From NCBI GenBank assembly GCA_022448005.1, contig JAKUTK010000050.1, forward strand, positions 1 to 38,857: a DNA stretch of 38,857 nt. The letters run 5' to 3'. Below the pieces are notes generated by a model. That model ran no database searches. It saw only the letters and a program-made list of their open reading frames with translations, and was not told the origin of the DNA. This document shows positions 18,112-28,276 of this stretch, piece after piece. This DNA is from Pseudomonas sp. (GTDB lineage: Bacteria > Pseudomonadota > Gammaproteobacteria > Pseudomonadales > Pseudomonadaceae). A program made the position numbers and the translations under genes. Position 1 is the stretch's first letter; the number at the start of each line of letters is the position of its first letter.

Positions 18112-18876
18112 TTAAGCTGCCTTGTCCACTACATCCATTTGGCAGAACTTACTAATACCGGTGCCCTGCACCAGGTCATCAGCCAGCAGCTCGACGGTGC
18201 TGGCCAGCTTGACGTATTCGGTGCTGAACACCGGCAGTTCACTGGTCAGGCCGAACTTGGCGCGGCGTGGCCGTAGACTGAATGGCTCGCCCGACTGCGC
18301 ATCGTTCAAGCCGGCGATGTACAGCTCCAGCTCGACCGGGGCGCCGGCCAGCATGTGCAAGGCGCTGGCCTTTAGTGGCGTGTAGCTCACCGAGACGCCG
18401 ACGGCAGTGATGGCTGCGGACTTGCTGATAATGCCGTGAGGCGTGAGCACGTAGTCGGTGCCCGCGATCAGTTCGACCGCTTCCGCCGGGGCTTCGACGA
18501 CCGTTTTCACGGTCACGGTCTGGGCGGTATCCGGGAGGTGGTTGAATGGGATCAGCTCACCGATCACACCGCCGGCGATCAACTGCTCGTCGACAACGGG
18601 CGTAACTGACACCGCGACGATGGCCGAGTTGGTCACGCGCGCGATGTTTTCCGGGGTCAGGTCGTACATGCCGATGGCGGCGGTGACGCCGGTTACCTGT
18701 TCCTTCACGTTGCGGTTACCACCGCCGCCGCGGTAGTTGGGTAGCTGTTTCTTCTCGGTCGCATACGCGACGTTGAAGGTGTCGCAGTTGCCGACGTCCA
18801 GAAACGGATCCTGCGAGCCGTATTTGCGGGCGTAGATGATGCCTTCGCCGATGAAGCTGCGGTCTACTTGGGCCAT
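18112..18876 (-). CDS. Major tail (tube) protein
   Basis: This 254-residue protein has a beta-rich sequence (FNVAYATEKKQLPNYRGGGGNRNVKEQVTGVTAAIGMYDLTPENIARV) typical of siphophage tube subunits, which polymerise into the rings of the tail tube. The C-terminal half (VTVKTVVEAPAEAVELIAGTDYVLT, SVSYTPLKASALHMLAG) resembles an added Ig-like domain. It lies after the gpU-like and 58-residue genes and before the tape measure, the standard position. Confidence 0.8.
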   Translation of the reverse strand: MAQVDRSFIGEGIIYARKYGSQDPFLDVGNCDTFNVAYATEKKQLPNYRGGGGNRNVKEQVTGVTAAIGMYDLTPENIARVTNSAIVAVSVTPVVDEQLIAGGVIGELIPFNHLPDTAQTVTVKTVVEAPAEAVELIAGTDYVLTPHGIISKSAAITAVGVSVSYTPLKASALHMLAGAPVELELYIAGLNDAQSGEPFSLRPRRAKFGLTSELPVFSTEYVKLASTVELLADDLVQGTGISKFCQMDVVDKAA

Positions 18877-18888
18877 TGCGGGCTCTCC

Positions 18889-19065
18889 TTACTGTTTGGT
18901 TTCGCCTTTGGGGGCGGGCTTTGTCGGGGCTTCCGGCTCGATGAAGCCCTTCGCTTTGGCGTGGTCGGCTACGGCTTGCGAGACATCCTGTGCGCCCGTT
19001 TTGTAGCGCTTGACCTCCCCGCCGTGCTGGTAGTTGAACGGTTTGCTGATGGTGACCTTGGGCAT
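18889..19065 (-). CDS. Small phage protein between connector and tail tube genes
   Basis: The product has 58 residues from MPKVTISKPFNYQ (ATG 19065). The N-terminal half is beta-like with a charged turn (NYQHGGEVKRYKTGAQDVSQAVADHAKAKGF). The C-terminus is a disordered Pro/Lys/Glu tail (EPEAPTKPAPKGETKQ). Small proteins of this kind are common between tail completion and tube genes in phages of pseudomonads. Function unknown, possibly structural. Confidence 0.65.
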   Translation of the reverse strand: MPKVTISKPFNYQHGGEVKRYKTGAQDVSQAVADHAKAKGFIEPEAPTKPAPKGETKQ

Positions 19066-19073
19066 GGTTAGCC

Positions 19074-19511
19074 TCACTTGAGTGATTGCAGGTAGGTGAT
19101 TTGCAGGGGCAGCACATGGCAGGCCCAGCGCCGGCCTTCGCCCGGGGGCATCGGCGTCTCCGACTGAAACGCAGCGCTTTGCACGCCCTGTATGCCCAGC
19201 CCTGCCTTGACGCCCGGGAGGGCAACCTTGACGGCCAGCCTCGCCGCCCGCAGGGCCGGAGCGAACTCGCGCCGCCGGGTGATGGCCGTGATGTTCAGAG
19301 TGACGCGTTCACGCACGCTGCCGGACCCAGCCCGCTCGACTTCCTCGGTGTGGCCCGGCTGAATCACGATGAAGTCATCCGGCAGGGTCTCGTCGTCAGA
19401 GTCGAGCACGCGCAGCACGCTGTCCTCGACCACCAGGGCACCGAACGAAGGCACGGCAGCCAGGCACGCGATCAGCTCTGCAACAATGGCGGATTGCATA
19501 TCGATGAGCAT
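19074..19511 (-). CDS. Tail terminator (gpU-like) protein
   Basis: This 145-residue protein matches the general layout of tail terminator or minor tail U proteins: an N-terminal helix (MQSAIVAELIACLAAVPSF), a central beta meander (DFIVIQPGHTEEVERAG, RVTLNITAITRRREFAPALRAARLAVKVAL) and a terminal strand (PLQITYLQSL). Such proteins cap the tail tube and join it to the head. It lies between the gpFII-like gene (two bases away) and the tail tube gene. Assigned by position and fold pattern. Confidence 0.6.
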   Translation of the reverse strand: MLIDMQSAIVAELIACLAAVPSFGALVVEDSVLRVLDSDDETLPDDFIVIQPGHTEEVERAGSGSVRERVTLNITAITRRREFAPALRAARLAVKVALPGVKAGLGIQGVQSAAFQSETPMPPGEGRRWACHVLPLQITYLQSLK

Positions 19512-19513
19512 GA

Positions 19514-19828
19514 TCAGGGCACCACGTAGAGGGTGAGCCAGTGGCCGTCATCGGTGGCAATGCCGTCGATGTGCCAGGTTTTGCCGTCGAGCCTGAACGC
19601 ACCTTTGCGATCGAACGGCTGAAGCAAGGCCTTCCGGACGGTGATAGTCACCGCCCGGTCGAGCATGCCGCTGACCGTATCGAGCCGCTCGACATCGCGA
19701 TCCAGCATCACCTCAAGGCCTTCGGCCAGAACGGCACCGCCAGCGCTGAGGTAATCGGCATGGCCGTCGTTGAGGCTGGCAGCAATGGCGGCGTCCATCT
19801 TGGCCAGGGCATTGCCGAAGCCGGCCAT
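19514..19828 (-). CDS. Head-tail connector (gpFII-like) protein
   Basis: The protein has 104 residues from the ATG at 19828. The C-terminal segment GAFRLDGKTWHIDGIATDDGHWLTLYVVP fits the lambda gpFII head-tail attachment family, which has a comparable W-x-V/I-D-x-V/I-DDG-x(2-4)-L element. The N-terminal helix (GFGNALAKMDAAIAASL) also fits. gpFII forms the joint between the packaged head and the tail. It starts two bases after the major capsid gene and precedes the gpU-like gene, the same order as in lambda. Confidence 0.65.
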   Translation of the reverse strand: MAGFGNALAKMDAAIAASLNDGHADYLSAGGAVLAEGLEVMLDRDVERLDTVSGMLDRAVTITVRKALLQPFDRKGAFRLDGKTWHIDGIATDDGHWLTLYVVP

Positions 19829-19830
19829 AT

Positions 19831-20829
19831 TTAGACCTTCAGTTCGCGAACTGCCAGTGGCCGCGTGCAAAGGTGCAGCGGGTTGGACTGCGCCTCGCCA
19901 AGCACACCCTTGTCGAACGGCAGGCGCTCTAGCTTGCTGTAATACGGCAGACCTTCGGTGTTGACCGTTTCCATGTAGTCGGCCGGCGCGAAGGCGCTGA
20001 CGAACAGGCCAGATACGCCTTCCGGGACTACATGCGCACGGTCATCGGCTACAAAGGGAACGCCACTGTGCTTGCCACGGTAACGCTCCCAGACGATGCC
20101 TCCGAACTCAAAGGCCAAGCGTCCATCGCCGCGCAGGGCCGAGGCCGCCTCGGACGCTAGGTATGTTTCTCTCACGCTATTGTGGCTGATCAGCATGGAC
20201 CAGAAGGTCTTCCCGCAATATGCGCGGGCGCCAGTGCTTGTCACGTTGCCAAGAGCATCTTCCTGGGCGTCGAGCACATCCACTGCCTTAGCGCGCACGT
20301 CCGTATCGGCGCTGGCCAGCTCCATCGAGAATGCATCCGGACGGTCAATGCCGAAGCGCTGGAAGATATCCAGCAGCACGCTGACGCCATCCGCATCGAT
20401 AACCTCCCCTTTGATGGCGCCGATGCGCTGGTACTCATGAGTCAGGTCGAGCTGCAAGCGCGCCTTCTCAACACGACGAGCCACGACAGCCTGCACCGAT
20501 TGCAACTCGGTACGGCTTCCCACAGCGCGGATGCCCTGAATCTCGTCCGCCAAAATCTGAAATACCTGAGGCAGGTGCACGGTGTTGAACGGGATCAGCT
20601 GACGCCGGTCAGCGATGACTGCGAACCCACTACCTCCACGCGGCGCTGCCGGTACAAGCGCCAGGACGTTGCCGTCCTTCTCGATCTGCACGGTTGTGCT
20701 ACTCACGCCGGCTTCATCGAACAGGCCCGACGCAGCGATCTGGCCGGGCAAGATATGCTCTTCGTTAATTACGGCCAACAGTGATGAGACGCTGAACGCC
20801 TCGTCTTCAAAAATGGAAATCTCGGCCAT
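19831..20829 (-). CDS. Major capsid protein (lambda gpE-like)
   Basis: This 332-residue protein is the main HK97-fold shell protein. MAEISIFEDEAFSVSSLLAVIN is a typical N-arm, IRAVGSRTELQSVQAVVARRVEKARLQLDLTHEYQRIGAIKG fits the spine helix of the lambda gpE family, and FVADDRAHVVPEGVSGLFVSAFAPADYMETVNTEG fits the A domain. Its length is close to that of lambda gpE (341). It follows the gpD-like decoration gene, as in lambda, and a hairpin terminator. Confidence 0.95.
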   Translation of the reverse strand: MAEISIFEDEAFSVSSLLAVINEEHILPGQIAASGLFDEAGVSSTTVQIEKDGNVLALVPAAPRGGSGFAVIADRRQLIPFNTVHLPQVFQILADEIQGIRAVGSRTELQSVQAVVARRVEKARLQLDLTHEYQRIGAIKGEVIDADGVSVLLDIFQRFGIDRPDAFSMELASADTDVRAKAVDVLDAQEDALGNVTSTGARAYCGKTFWSMLISHNSVRETYLASEAASALRGDGRLAFEFGGIVWERYRGKHSGVPFVADDRAHVVPEGVSGLFVSAFAPADYMETVNTEGLPYYSKLERLPFDKGVLGEAQSNPLHLCTRPLAVRELKV

Positions 20830-20849
20830 GGTGGGCTCCTAGAAATGAC

Positions 20850-20871
20850 AAACCCCGCTTCAGCGGGGTTT
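20850..20871 (-). terminator. Hairpin between decoration and capsid genes
   Basis: Perfect 9-bp arms AAACCCCGC and GCGGGGTTT enclose a four-base loop. The T-run on the minus strand is short and interrupted (TTTGTCATTT), so it may attenuate rather than stop transcription of the capsid gene, or act as an mRNA end stabiliser. Confidence 0.6.
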
Positions 20872-20897
20872 AGGTGTCAGGGGTGACAGTGGTTTGA

Positions 20898-21250
20898 TCA
20901 GGGACGGACGACGATGCCACGGTTCAGCAGGTCAGCTTTGCCGCTGGCGTCAAGACCAGTGATCAAGCGCTCGATTACCTCCGCATCACGCACGATGCCG
21001 ACGGTGCGTTGAGCGGACTCGGACGGCGCAACCGGCGCCCAGAGAACGGCCGCAACGGTTTCGCTGCCATCGGCTGGCTCGGCGACCGGGTTGTAAGGCG
21101 CGTACTCGCCGGTAGCGGTCAGCTTGCCGAGCACTTGCCCGGACGGCAGCGCTGCGGCATTAGCCGCAACCGTGATCTCCTCGCGGCTGCGGGTGCCGTT
21201 GGCCTCCGACAGGAGGAATTCGCCGGCATGGCGGCCTTCGGTTTTACTCA

Positions 21251-21254
<4 letters not shown>
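20898..21254 (-). CDS. Head decoration protein (lambda gpD-like)
   Basis: This 118-residue protein has the gpD-family pattern: GEFLLSEANGTRSREEITVAANAAALPSGQVLGKLTATGEY is a close analogue of the gpD N-terminal region, followed by VAAVLWAPVAPSES and the C-terminal NRGIVVRP. gpD trimers bind the expanded capsid and stabilise it against DNA pressure. It overlaps the protease gene stop (ATGATGA), where either ATG (21254 or 21251) could be used. Confidence 0.92.
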
Positions 21255-22470
<1,216 letters not shown>

Positions 22471-22474
<4 letters not shown>

Positions 22475-23928
22475 TCTTCGTCCTCTCGTCGTGCCGGCTG
22501 GGCCGGACTGGTATTACTGTCGTAGGCAAGCCCAAGCTGCGCGGCGCGCTCGTTGTCCTGGGCGTTTTCTTGGTCGATCTGCTCGGCGTCGTAGCCGGTG
22601 CGCAACACGTGCTCGCTGCGGCTAGCGAGCCCGCCTCGGATTTCCTTGAGCTTGCCGTCGACGTCTTGTACCGGATGGATGTAGGGGTGGCCCTGCGGTA
22701 CCCAGCGGGTGCGCAAATACTCGCGACGGCGCCGCGTGTAGTCGGGCAGCATGATTGACCCTGCCAGCACGGCGGCGTCGAGCCAGGCGTTGCGCACCGG
22801 GCGGCAGAGCTGGAACACGTAGACGCCGAACTGCAGCTGCTCGATTCGGCGACGGAAGTCATTCAGCAGTACCCGCAACACGCGGTCGCTGATGTCGCCC
22901 ATGTCGCCGGTCAGCAGCTCATAGGGCAGGCCTACCCCAGCGGCAGCGGCCTGAAGCTGCTGCTTCATGAAATCAACGTAAGTGCTGCCGGCATCTGGCG
23001 GATCGGAGAAGGTGACCTCTTCCCCTTCCATCAGCTCCTGCATGGAACCGGGTTCGAGCCCTACCAGCGGCGCGCCGTCACGGTCCGCCACAATCGGCTG
23101 GCCAGTGACCGGGTCTAGCGCAGGCTGAACACCTTCGGCGGCCTTGCGGGTGATAAAGCCGGCGAAGAGGTTGGCCACCTCCTGCCGGAACAGCACCGCG
23201 TCGTCATAGTTGTCCAGCGACTTGAGCCGCAGCAGTACCGGGGCCAGGCGAGGCACACCGCGTAGCTGTCCACCCTCGGTGGGTTCGAATACGTGCAGCA
23301 CCTGGTCGGCCGGGATCCGGTTGAGGGTGTTGTAGCCGGCACTCACCGAAAACTGATCGCCCGGGTGCGTGCTGTACATCCAGTAAGCGATCCGCTGACC
23401 GATCCCGTTGAACTCGATCCCGGCGCGTACGATGTTGCCCGCACGGGTTTTGAAGTTCTTGTCGAGGGGCACGTACTCCGGGGCGAGTACCTGCAATTGC
23501 AGGGGCACCGCATAGCCATCTTCGGGCCGGCGGTATCGCAGCCGCACGAAGCACTCGCCGGACTCCTCGACCATGCGGGCGATCATCGCCTGTTGTCCGT
23601 AGAAGTCCGCCAGGCCGTCGGCATCGGATTCGTCTGTCCAGTCCTCCCAGAGTTGCCGCAGGGCGGCGCGGAGCGTTGCGTCCTGAATCGAGGCCCGCGG
23701 TGTGATGCCGGTGCCGATGATGTTGCTGACACGCTTCTCAATAGCGCTGAAGGCGTACGGGTCGTTCTTGACCGCAGCGCGCGAACGCTTGCGCAGCGCC
23801 GGCAAGGCCGGCAAGGCGATGGCGTTCAGGGCACCGTCTGGTGCATCCCAGCCTTCAGCGCGCCGACCGGTGCCAGCGCCTTCATAGCTGTTGCGGATGC
23901 GCTTGGGAACCGCTCGGATACGTGTCAT
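22471..23928 (-). CDS. Portal protein (lambda gpB family)
   Basis: This 485-residue protein forms the dodecameric ring through which DNA enters and leaves the head. Features of the lambda portal family are ALPALRKRSRAAVKNDPYAFSAIEKRVSNIIGTGITPR near residue 40, ADQVLHVFEPTEGGQLRGVPRLAPVLLRL near residue 200, and SDPPDAGSTYVDFMKQQLQAAAAGVGLPYELLTGDMGDISDRVLRVLLNDFRRRIEQLQ near residue 310. Its start overlaps the gpW-like gene stop (TGATG). Confidence 0.95.
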
Positions 23929-24152
23929 CAGATGCCCTTGCCTCGGCTGTAAAGTCGCGTGATGCGCGGCCGTCCCGTAATCGCGGCCTGCTCGGATGCA
24001 GCCTGTTTCGCGTACTGCTCCTCGAGCATTCGCAGGCTGGCCAGTTGCGCGCGATCAAGCTGGCGATCGCCTTTGCGAATCGACTGGCCGTTTTCAAGGA
24101 TGTCTTTGATCGACGCCCGGACATCGGCCAGGCGCTGTTGGGCTTCGCTCAT
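23928..24152 (-). CDS. Head-tail joining protein (gpW-like)
   Basis: This 74-residue helical protein (LADVRASIKDILENGQSIRKGDRQLDRAQLASLRMLEEQY) matches the size, position and helix pattern of lambda gpW, which binds the portal and is needed for tail attachment. The basic tail (RPRITRLYSRGKGI) also fits. It lies between the terminase large subunit and portal genes, the same place as in lambda. Confidence 0.8.
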   Translation of the reverse strand: MSEAQQRLADVRASIKDILENGQSIRKGDRQLDRAQLASLRMLEEQYAKQAASEQAAITGRPRITRLYSRGKGI

Positions 24153-24168
24153 GTGTACCTCGGTGCGG

Positions 24169-26157
24169 TCAACGCCGCTTCAGGTAGGTGCTGCTGGTCC
24201 GGCGACGGCCGAGCGGCTGTGGTGCAGCTATGACCGGGGGCTGCGGCGCCGACGCTTCGCGCGCGCTATCAGGCTGGGAGGCGTCAGGTACATCTGCCGC
24301 GACGGCCGCGGGGCGCTCAGCGAACAAGCTGCCCTGCGATACTGCTGCGCGCAGGCGTGCCCACTCGGTTTCCTTGTTGCGGTGCAGGCCGAGGTAATGC
24401 GCCATGGCCAGGTTGTAAACCAGCAGGTCGAGGCCTTCGTTGCGATCGGCTTTGCCCTTGACCCACTCGATCCGCTTGTGGCCTTTCACGTAGCGGGTGA
24501 TCTTCCGCTCCGCCACGCATTGCTCGTAGAAGTCGTCCGCCAGATCGATGGAGAAGTGCAACGCGCCTGGGCCGTCGTTCAAAGGGTAGCGGTTGTAGAT
24601 CCAGTCTTTGGCGGTGTCGGTACCGATCATCCAGAGCTCTGCGCCCTGCTTTTCGGTGGCCCCCTTCCAGGTCACGTCGACTTTTGATGGCCGCTGCGCA
24701 ATGACTGGCCGGCCCGGCTTGCTCGCACCTTTCACGGCAAAGATGTTGCGCCAGCGACGTAGCCGGCAGAACTGGTAGACCTCATCGGTATGGTGACCGC
24801 CGGAGTCCACCGCAGCCGCGCAGATCGCGAGCTCAACGCCGGAGCTGTGCCGATAGCGCGATTTCAGGCGCTCATCCAGTGCCGCCCAAGTCCGTTCATC
24901 GGCGGGGTTGCCTTGAATGACCTGATGATCGACCACCCAGCGCTCCAGCCCCTCGCCCCAGCCAATCACCAGCAGCTCGAGGCGGTCACCTTGTGTATCG
25001 ACGGCGGCGGTCAGGATCAGCGCGCCGGCGGGAACGCTGCCGAGGCGGTATTCCTCGGCTCTAGCCTTTAGCTCGCTGGCCTTGGTCATCTCCTGCGCGG
25101 AATCCCAGACCTGCGCCAGGCGAGTGTTATAGAACACCTGCATGGGCTCAAGGTCACCGCGCGCAGCAGCAAGCAACGCCTTGGTGTACTGCTTGGCCAG
25201 GTCTATCCAGCTAAGCCAGCCGGGCGGCATGTACAACGCACTCAGGGTAAAGCTGACCGTTTCGCCGTCGCCTTCGGCATGGGCGCGCCAGTCACCGGCG
25301 GCCAGCATCTGCCCTTTGTGATGTTCTTCGATTACCGCTCCACACTCAGGACTGCAGCAGAGATAGCCAGCCCAGCTGAAGTCATCCGCCCACTTGAGGT
25401 TTGCCCATTCCAGTACCTGGTGCTCACCGCAGTGCGGGCATGGCACGTAGTAGTGCCGCTGATCGCCCTGCTGGAACAGATCTTCGATCCGAGACACGCC
25501 CTTTATCGTAGGCGAGCTGGAGAAGTAAAACTTGGCGTTGCGCCCGAACGTGGTACCGCGCGTTTCGGCCAGCTCGACCGGGTCGCCTTCGTTATCGACA
25601 TCTACATCCCAGCGGTCGACCTCGTCGCCATAGACGTAGCGCGCCGATACTTCCGCCAGGTTGGCAGCGGAGCCTGCAGTGGTGGCGAACAGCGTGCCGC
25701 CTTCGAATTCCTTGGTATCGAGCGTGTTTCGTGAATCGCGCGAGCGCGAGCCAGCAACTCGCTCGCGCAAGGCAGGCGTCGCCTTGACTGTCTTGTCCAC
25801 CCGGCCGCTGACCCGCTTCGCCAGACCAAGGCTCGGCAGCAGCATCAGGATGTTGGCCGGTGCCATGTGTATGCAGCCGCCGATCCAGTTGAGGGCGATC
25901 TGCGTCTTCATCATCTGTGAGGCGACTTTCGTCACCACGCGCTTGGCGGGGTGCGTCGGCGACAGGCAGCGCATCGGCTCACGCGCGTAGGGCGTGCGGT
26001 CGGTGCGATACGGGCCTGGCTCGGCGGCGCCGGTGTCACGCGGGATCCGCATGTACTCGTCGGCCCACTGGTCGATCCAAAGCTCCGGATCCGGCTGCAG
26101 GCCACGCATATATGCCGAGCGGTACTGCTCGGCACCGTCGGCATATTGTGGGGTCAT
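24169..26157 (-). CDS. Terminase large subunit (lambda gpA family)
   Basis: This 662-residue packaging ATPase/nuclease has a Walker A-like loop SQMMKTQ near residue 84, Walker B and DEXD-like residues in RYVYGDEVDRWD near residue 170, a coupling motif in FYFSSSPT, and a cysteine cluster (CPHCGEHQ near residue 245 and CCSPECG near residue 265) seen in gpA-type terminases. Nuclease-domain acidic residues are in AAVDTQGDRLELLVIGWGEGLERWVVDHQV near residue 390. With the small subunit it cuts and packages DNA at cos-like sites. Confidence 0.96.
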   Translation of the reverse strand: MTPQYADGAEQYRSAYMRGLQPDPELWIDQWADEYMRIPRDTGAAEPGPYRTDRTPYAREPMRCLSPTHPAKRVVTKVASQMMKTQIALNWIGGCIHMAPANILMLLPSLGLAKRVSGRVDKTVKATPALRERVAGSRSRDSRNTLDTKEFEGGTLFATTAGSAANLAEVSARYVYGDEVDRWDVDVDNEGDPVELAETRGTTFGRNAKFYFSSSPTIKGVSRIEDLFQQGDQRHYYVPCPHCGEHQVLEWANLKWADDFSWAGYLCCSPECGAVIEEHHKGQMLAAGDWRAHAEGDGETVSFTLSALYMPPGWLSWIDLAKQYTKALLAAARGDLEPMQVFYNTRLAQVWDSAQEMTKASELKARAEEYRLGSVPAGALILTAAVDTQGDRLELLVIGWGEGLERWVVDHQVIQGNPADERTWAALDERLKSRYRHSSGVELAICAAAVDSGGHHTDEVYQFCRLRRWRNIFAVKGASKPGRPVIAQRPSKVDVTWKGATEKQGAELWMIGTDTAKDWIYNRYPLNDGPGALHFSIDLADDFYEQCVAERKITRYVKGHKRIEWVKGKADRNEGLDLLVYNLAMAHYLGLHRNKETEWARLRAAVSQGSLFAERPAAVAADVPDASQPDSAREASAPQPPVIAAPQPLGRRRTSSTYLKRR

Positions 26158-26161
26158 GGCA

Positions 26162-26740
26162 TCAGTTCGGCGGTTGTAGCGCCTGCTCCAGGTCGGCCAT
26201 GCTCAAGCGGCTGGCATCGTCGAGCACCCGGCGTAGATGGGTTGTCAGTTCGCGTTCCAGCTCCCACGGATCACTGATGGCGCTCAGCCCCGGGCTGATC
26301 TGCTTGGGTAAGCCCAGCAGCAGGTCGCGCAACATCCGGCCGGAGGCAAACGCTGCGTTCTCCACTGCCTGGCGCTCGACGAGTTCGCCGCTGCTTTTGC
26401 GTGCCTCGTTCTCGGCTAGCTGGGCCAGGAAGAATTCGCGCTGGGCACGGGACTTTTGGAAGTCGTAACCAGCGGGAACGGATGGTGGTGCGGGATCGGT
26501 TACGGGCGCGGCCGGTCCCACGTGCACGCTGACGCACTTGTCCACACGGTCACGCTGGTGGCGCTCAGCGACGCCGATTTTGCTTGGGTCCGCGCTTTCG
26601 GTGAGAAGCGCCTGGGTGGCGATAACATCAACCCGACCGTCACCGGCAAGCACCAGGCGCCCCTGCTTGTTGAGCTTCGACACGTAGGGCTTTGACCAGC
26701 CCATCCGCGCTGCGAATTCAGACTTGCTCAAAAGCTCCAT
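26162..26740 (-). CDS. Terminase small subunit (Nu1-like)
   Basis: The protein has 192 residues from the ATG at 26740, which is preceded by AGGTGG at good distance. The N-terminal winged-helix-like domain (LLSKSEFAARMGWSKPYVSKLNKQGRLVLAGDGRVDVIAT) resembles the DNA-binding domain of lambda Nu1. The C-terminal part (LERELTTHLRRVLDDASRLSMADLEQAL) would contact the large subunit. It recognises the packaging site; a repeat-rich 160-bp region lies directly upstream of its start. Confidence 0.85.
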   Translation of the reverse strand: MELLSKSEFAARMGWSKPYVSKLNKQGRLVLAGDGRVDVIATQALLTESADPSKIGVAERHQRDRVDKCVSVHVGPAAPVTDPAPPSVPAGYDFQKSRAQREFFLAQLAENEARKSSGELVERQAVENAAFASGRMLRDLLLGLPKQISPGLSAISDPWELERELTTHLRRVLDDASRLSMADLEQALQPPN

Positions 26741-26901
26741 AGCGCCACCTGTTAACCGAAACACAAAGGGCGGTTAATCAGTTCACCGCTGTTAACTAAC
26801 TTGGCAACCCTTCCGCTAACGCGAGAACGCGGTTCGAATTACCCTTGACCGGTCCGGCGCCCCAGGGGCCCCCGGCTGGCCTGGCGGCCGGACCGGCCTG
26901 G
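26741..26901. other. Repeat- and hairpin-rich region upstream of the terminase genes (candidate cos/packaging site)
   Basis: The region contains GTTAAC at 26751 and 26791, GTTAAT at 26773 and GCTAAC at 26815, roughly every 20 bases. It also holds a perfect 10-bp inverted repeat, CCGGTCCGGC (26849-26858) and GCCGGACCGG (26887-26896), around a very GC-rich loop. In lambda the cos site with terminase-binding repeats lies at the same place relative to Nu1. The hairpin might instead act as a terminator or structural RNA. Confidence 0.4.
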
Positions 26902-27684
26902 TTAGCCGCGAGGGCTGGTCTGCGGGCGACGCCGGAAGTTGGTGGGCAGGTTGCCAGTGAGCGCATCGGTGATGGCCTTATCGATGTTCGTCTCAAGGTT
27001 GGCTTCAACGACACGCTGCACCACGCCATGGAAGTCCAGACGAGCGCGGTACTGCGGCTGACTAACGAATGCGAGCACCATGGTCACCGCCTTGCCGCGG
27101 CGCTCTGCGATACCGATCGGCGACTTGCCACGGCGCATGACAAAGAACGCCTTCGCATGCCCCTTTCGGAACGAGCGCCACTTGCCCGAGGCGTTGGCCG
27201 TATAGCCGGCACTTCCTTCAATCGCAGAGAGCCCGGACAGTATTTGAATCATCTGACCACGACTGATGTTGCCGTAAGCATCGAGCCTCGCGCCTGCCGC
27301 CGGAACGATGAACTTCCCGGCCGGCAGGATGCCCTTAGCTCGCAGCAGTAGTTCGCTTTTCTTATCGACGCGCGGCCCGCCAAACACCTGAGGTGCGACC
27401 CAATCTTCCGGGGCCTGCCCTTTCGACGCGTTGTCCTTCTCGTCTTTAACCCACACCGCCGCTTCCAGGCTGCTGGGCTTGGCGTTCAATACACGGACCG
27501 CGTTCAAGGTGAACGGCGTCGGGCGATCAAACACGCTCGCCATCTCGACCTGCAATGCTGGCCTTGTCTGATTAGCGGTGTGATTCAACGCATCAGCCAG
27601 GGCGCGCGCAGGCAAGTCTCCGGCCAGCTGTTGTAACGCGGCAGCTGCGGGGCGCAGACCGTCGTCAATGATGCTGGCCTTCAC
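26902..27684 (-). CDS. Putative minor virion protein (gpZ-like)
   Basis: This 260-residue protein begins with a helical segment (LPARALADALNHTANQTRPALQVEMASVF). Its C-terminal half includes the basic MRRGKSPIGIAERRGKAVTMVLAFVSQPQYRARLDFHGVVQRVVEANLETNI. The layout, a helical N-terminus then a helix-rich C-terminus after an R/K-rich segment, resembles phage minor tail proteins of the gpZ group. Its place between holin and terminase genes is unusual for that role. Translation is probably coupled to the holin stop (27681-27684 overlap). Confidence 0.5.
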   Translation of the reverse strand: MKASIIDDGLRPAAAALQQLAGDLPARALADALNHTANQTRPALQVEMASVFDRPTPFTLNAVRVLNAKPSSLEAAVWVKDEKDNASKGQAPEDWVAPQVFGGPRVDKKSELLLRAKGILPAGKFIVPAAGARLDAYGNISRGQMIQILSGLSAIEGSAGYTANASGKWRSFRKGHAKAFFVMRRGKSPIGIAERRGKAVTMVLAFVSQPQYRARLDFHGVVQRVVEANLETNIDKAITDALTGNLPTNFRRRPQTSPRG

Positions 27685-28028
27685 GCTTTCGCATCAGGGC
27701 CAGGCACATCACCCAGCCCAACCCGCTTGGCCAGATAGCGGCTATACAACGCGCCGGCCATGTCAGCACCGAGCAGGCCTACGCCGATACCCAGCGCACC
27801 GGCCAGCATGTAGTCCTGCTTGAGCCAGTAGACGAACATCAGCGTGGCCATGCCGAACAGCGCGGACGAACCGAACCGCACCACCACGCGCTTGACCAGC
27901 TCACCAGCAACCAGGCCCGCCTTGTCAGCCTGGCGCATCTCACCGACCAACCCAGCCAGCCCGATCAACAGCAGCAGCCACAACGGAAGGTCGCTCAGCG
28001 ACTGCTGAACCTGCTGTTCTGTCGACAT
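27681..28028 (-). CDS. Holin (three-TM, LydA-like)
   Basis: The protein has 115 residues from the ATG at 28028, supported by GAGGAG nine bases upstream; a longer in-frame start would cross two terminators. It has three hydrophobic helices (PLWLLLLIGLAGLV, SALFGMATLMFVYW, MLAGALGIGVGLLGADMAGAL) and a short charged C-terminus, typical of phage holins that form pores in the inner membrane and release the endolysin. It is the first gene of the late operon, far from the endolysin and spanin genes. Confidence 0.85.
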   Translation of the reverse strand: MSTEQQVQQSLSDLPLWLLLLIGLAGLVGEMRQADKAGLVAGELVKRVVVRFGSSALFGMATLMFVYWLKQDYMLAGALGIGVGLLGADMAGALYSRYLAKRVGLGDVPGPDAKA

Positions 28029-28049
28029 GCACGGCCTCCTCGGCACGAA

Positions 28050-28073
28050 TAAAAAGCCCGCATGGCAACGGGC
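28050..28073 (-). terminator. Terminator at the start of the late operon (second of a tandem pair)
   Basis: In the minus direction GCCCG, an 8-base loop and CGGGC are followed by TTTTTATTCG. It lies just before the holin and would block late transcription unless antiterminated. Confidence 0.7.
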
Positions 28074-28102
28074 AAGGGCGACGGCGACACCATCAGCCAG
28101 AA

Positions 28103-28133
28103 AAGACAAAGCCCCGCACGATGGCGGGGCTTT
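28103..28133 (-). terminator. Terminator at the start of the late operon (first of a tandem pair)
   Basis: In the minus direction GCCCCGC, loop CATCGT and GCGGGGC, flanked by AAA and TTT, run into TTTGTCTTTTC. Together with the hairpin at 28050-28073 it forms a double stop between the Q-like gene and the holin, comparable with lambda tR-prime. Confidence 0.85.
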
Positions 28134-28276
28134 GAGGGGTGACCGGCGGGGGAACCGGCCTTTGCCTGACACAGCAAGTTAGGCTCGTTTCGGTCATCGC
28201 CTTGGCGCTGCTCTGACCTGTTATGCGCTTTGTACCCCCCAACTGCGGAGGCGTAAACAGTGAGTTAAAGCCACAG

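Noticed and set aside
17150..18120. Programmed -1 frameshift for tail assembly chaperones
   Set aside because: No slippery heptamer followed by overlapping chaperone-like frames was found. The interval is filled by the lipoprotein gene.
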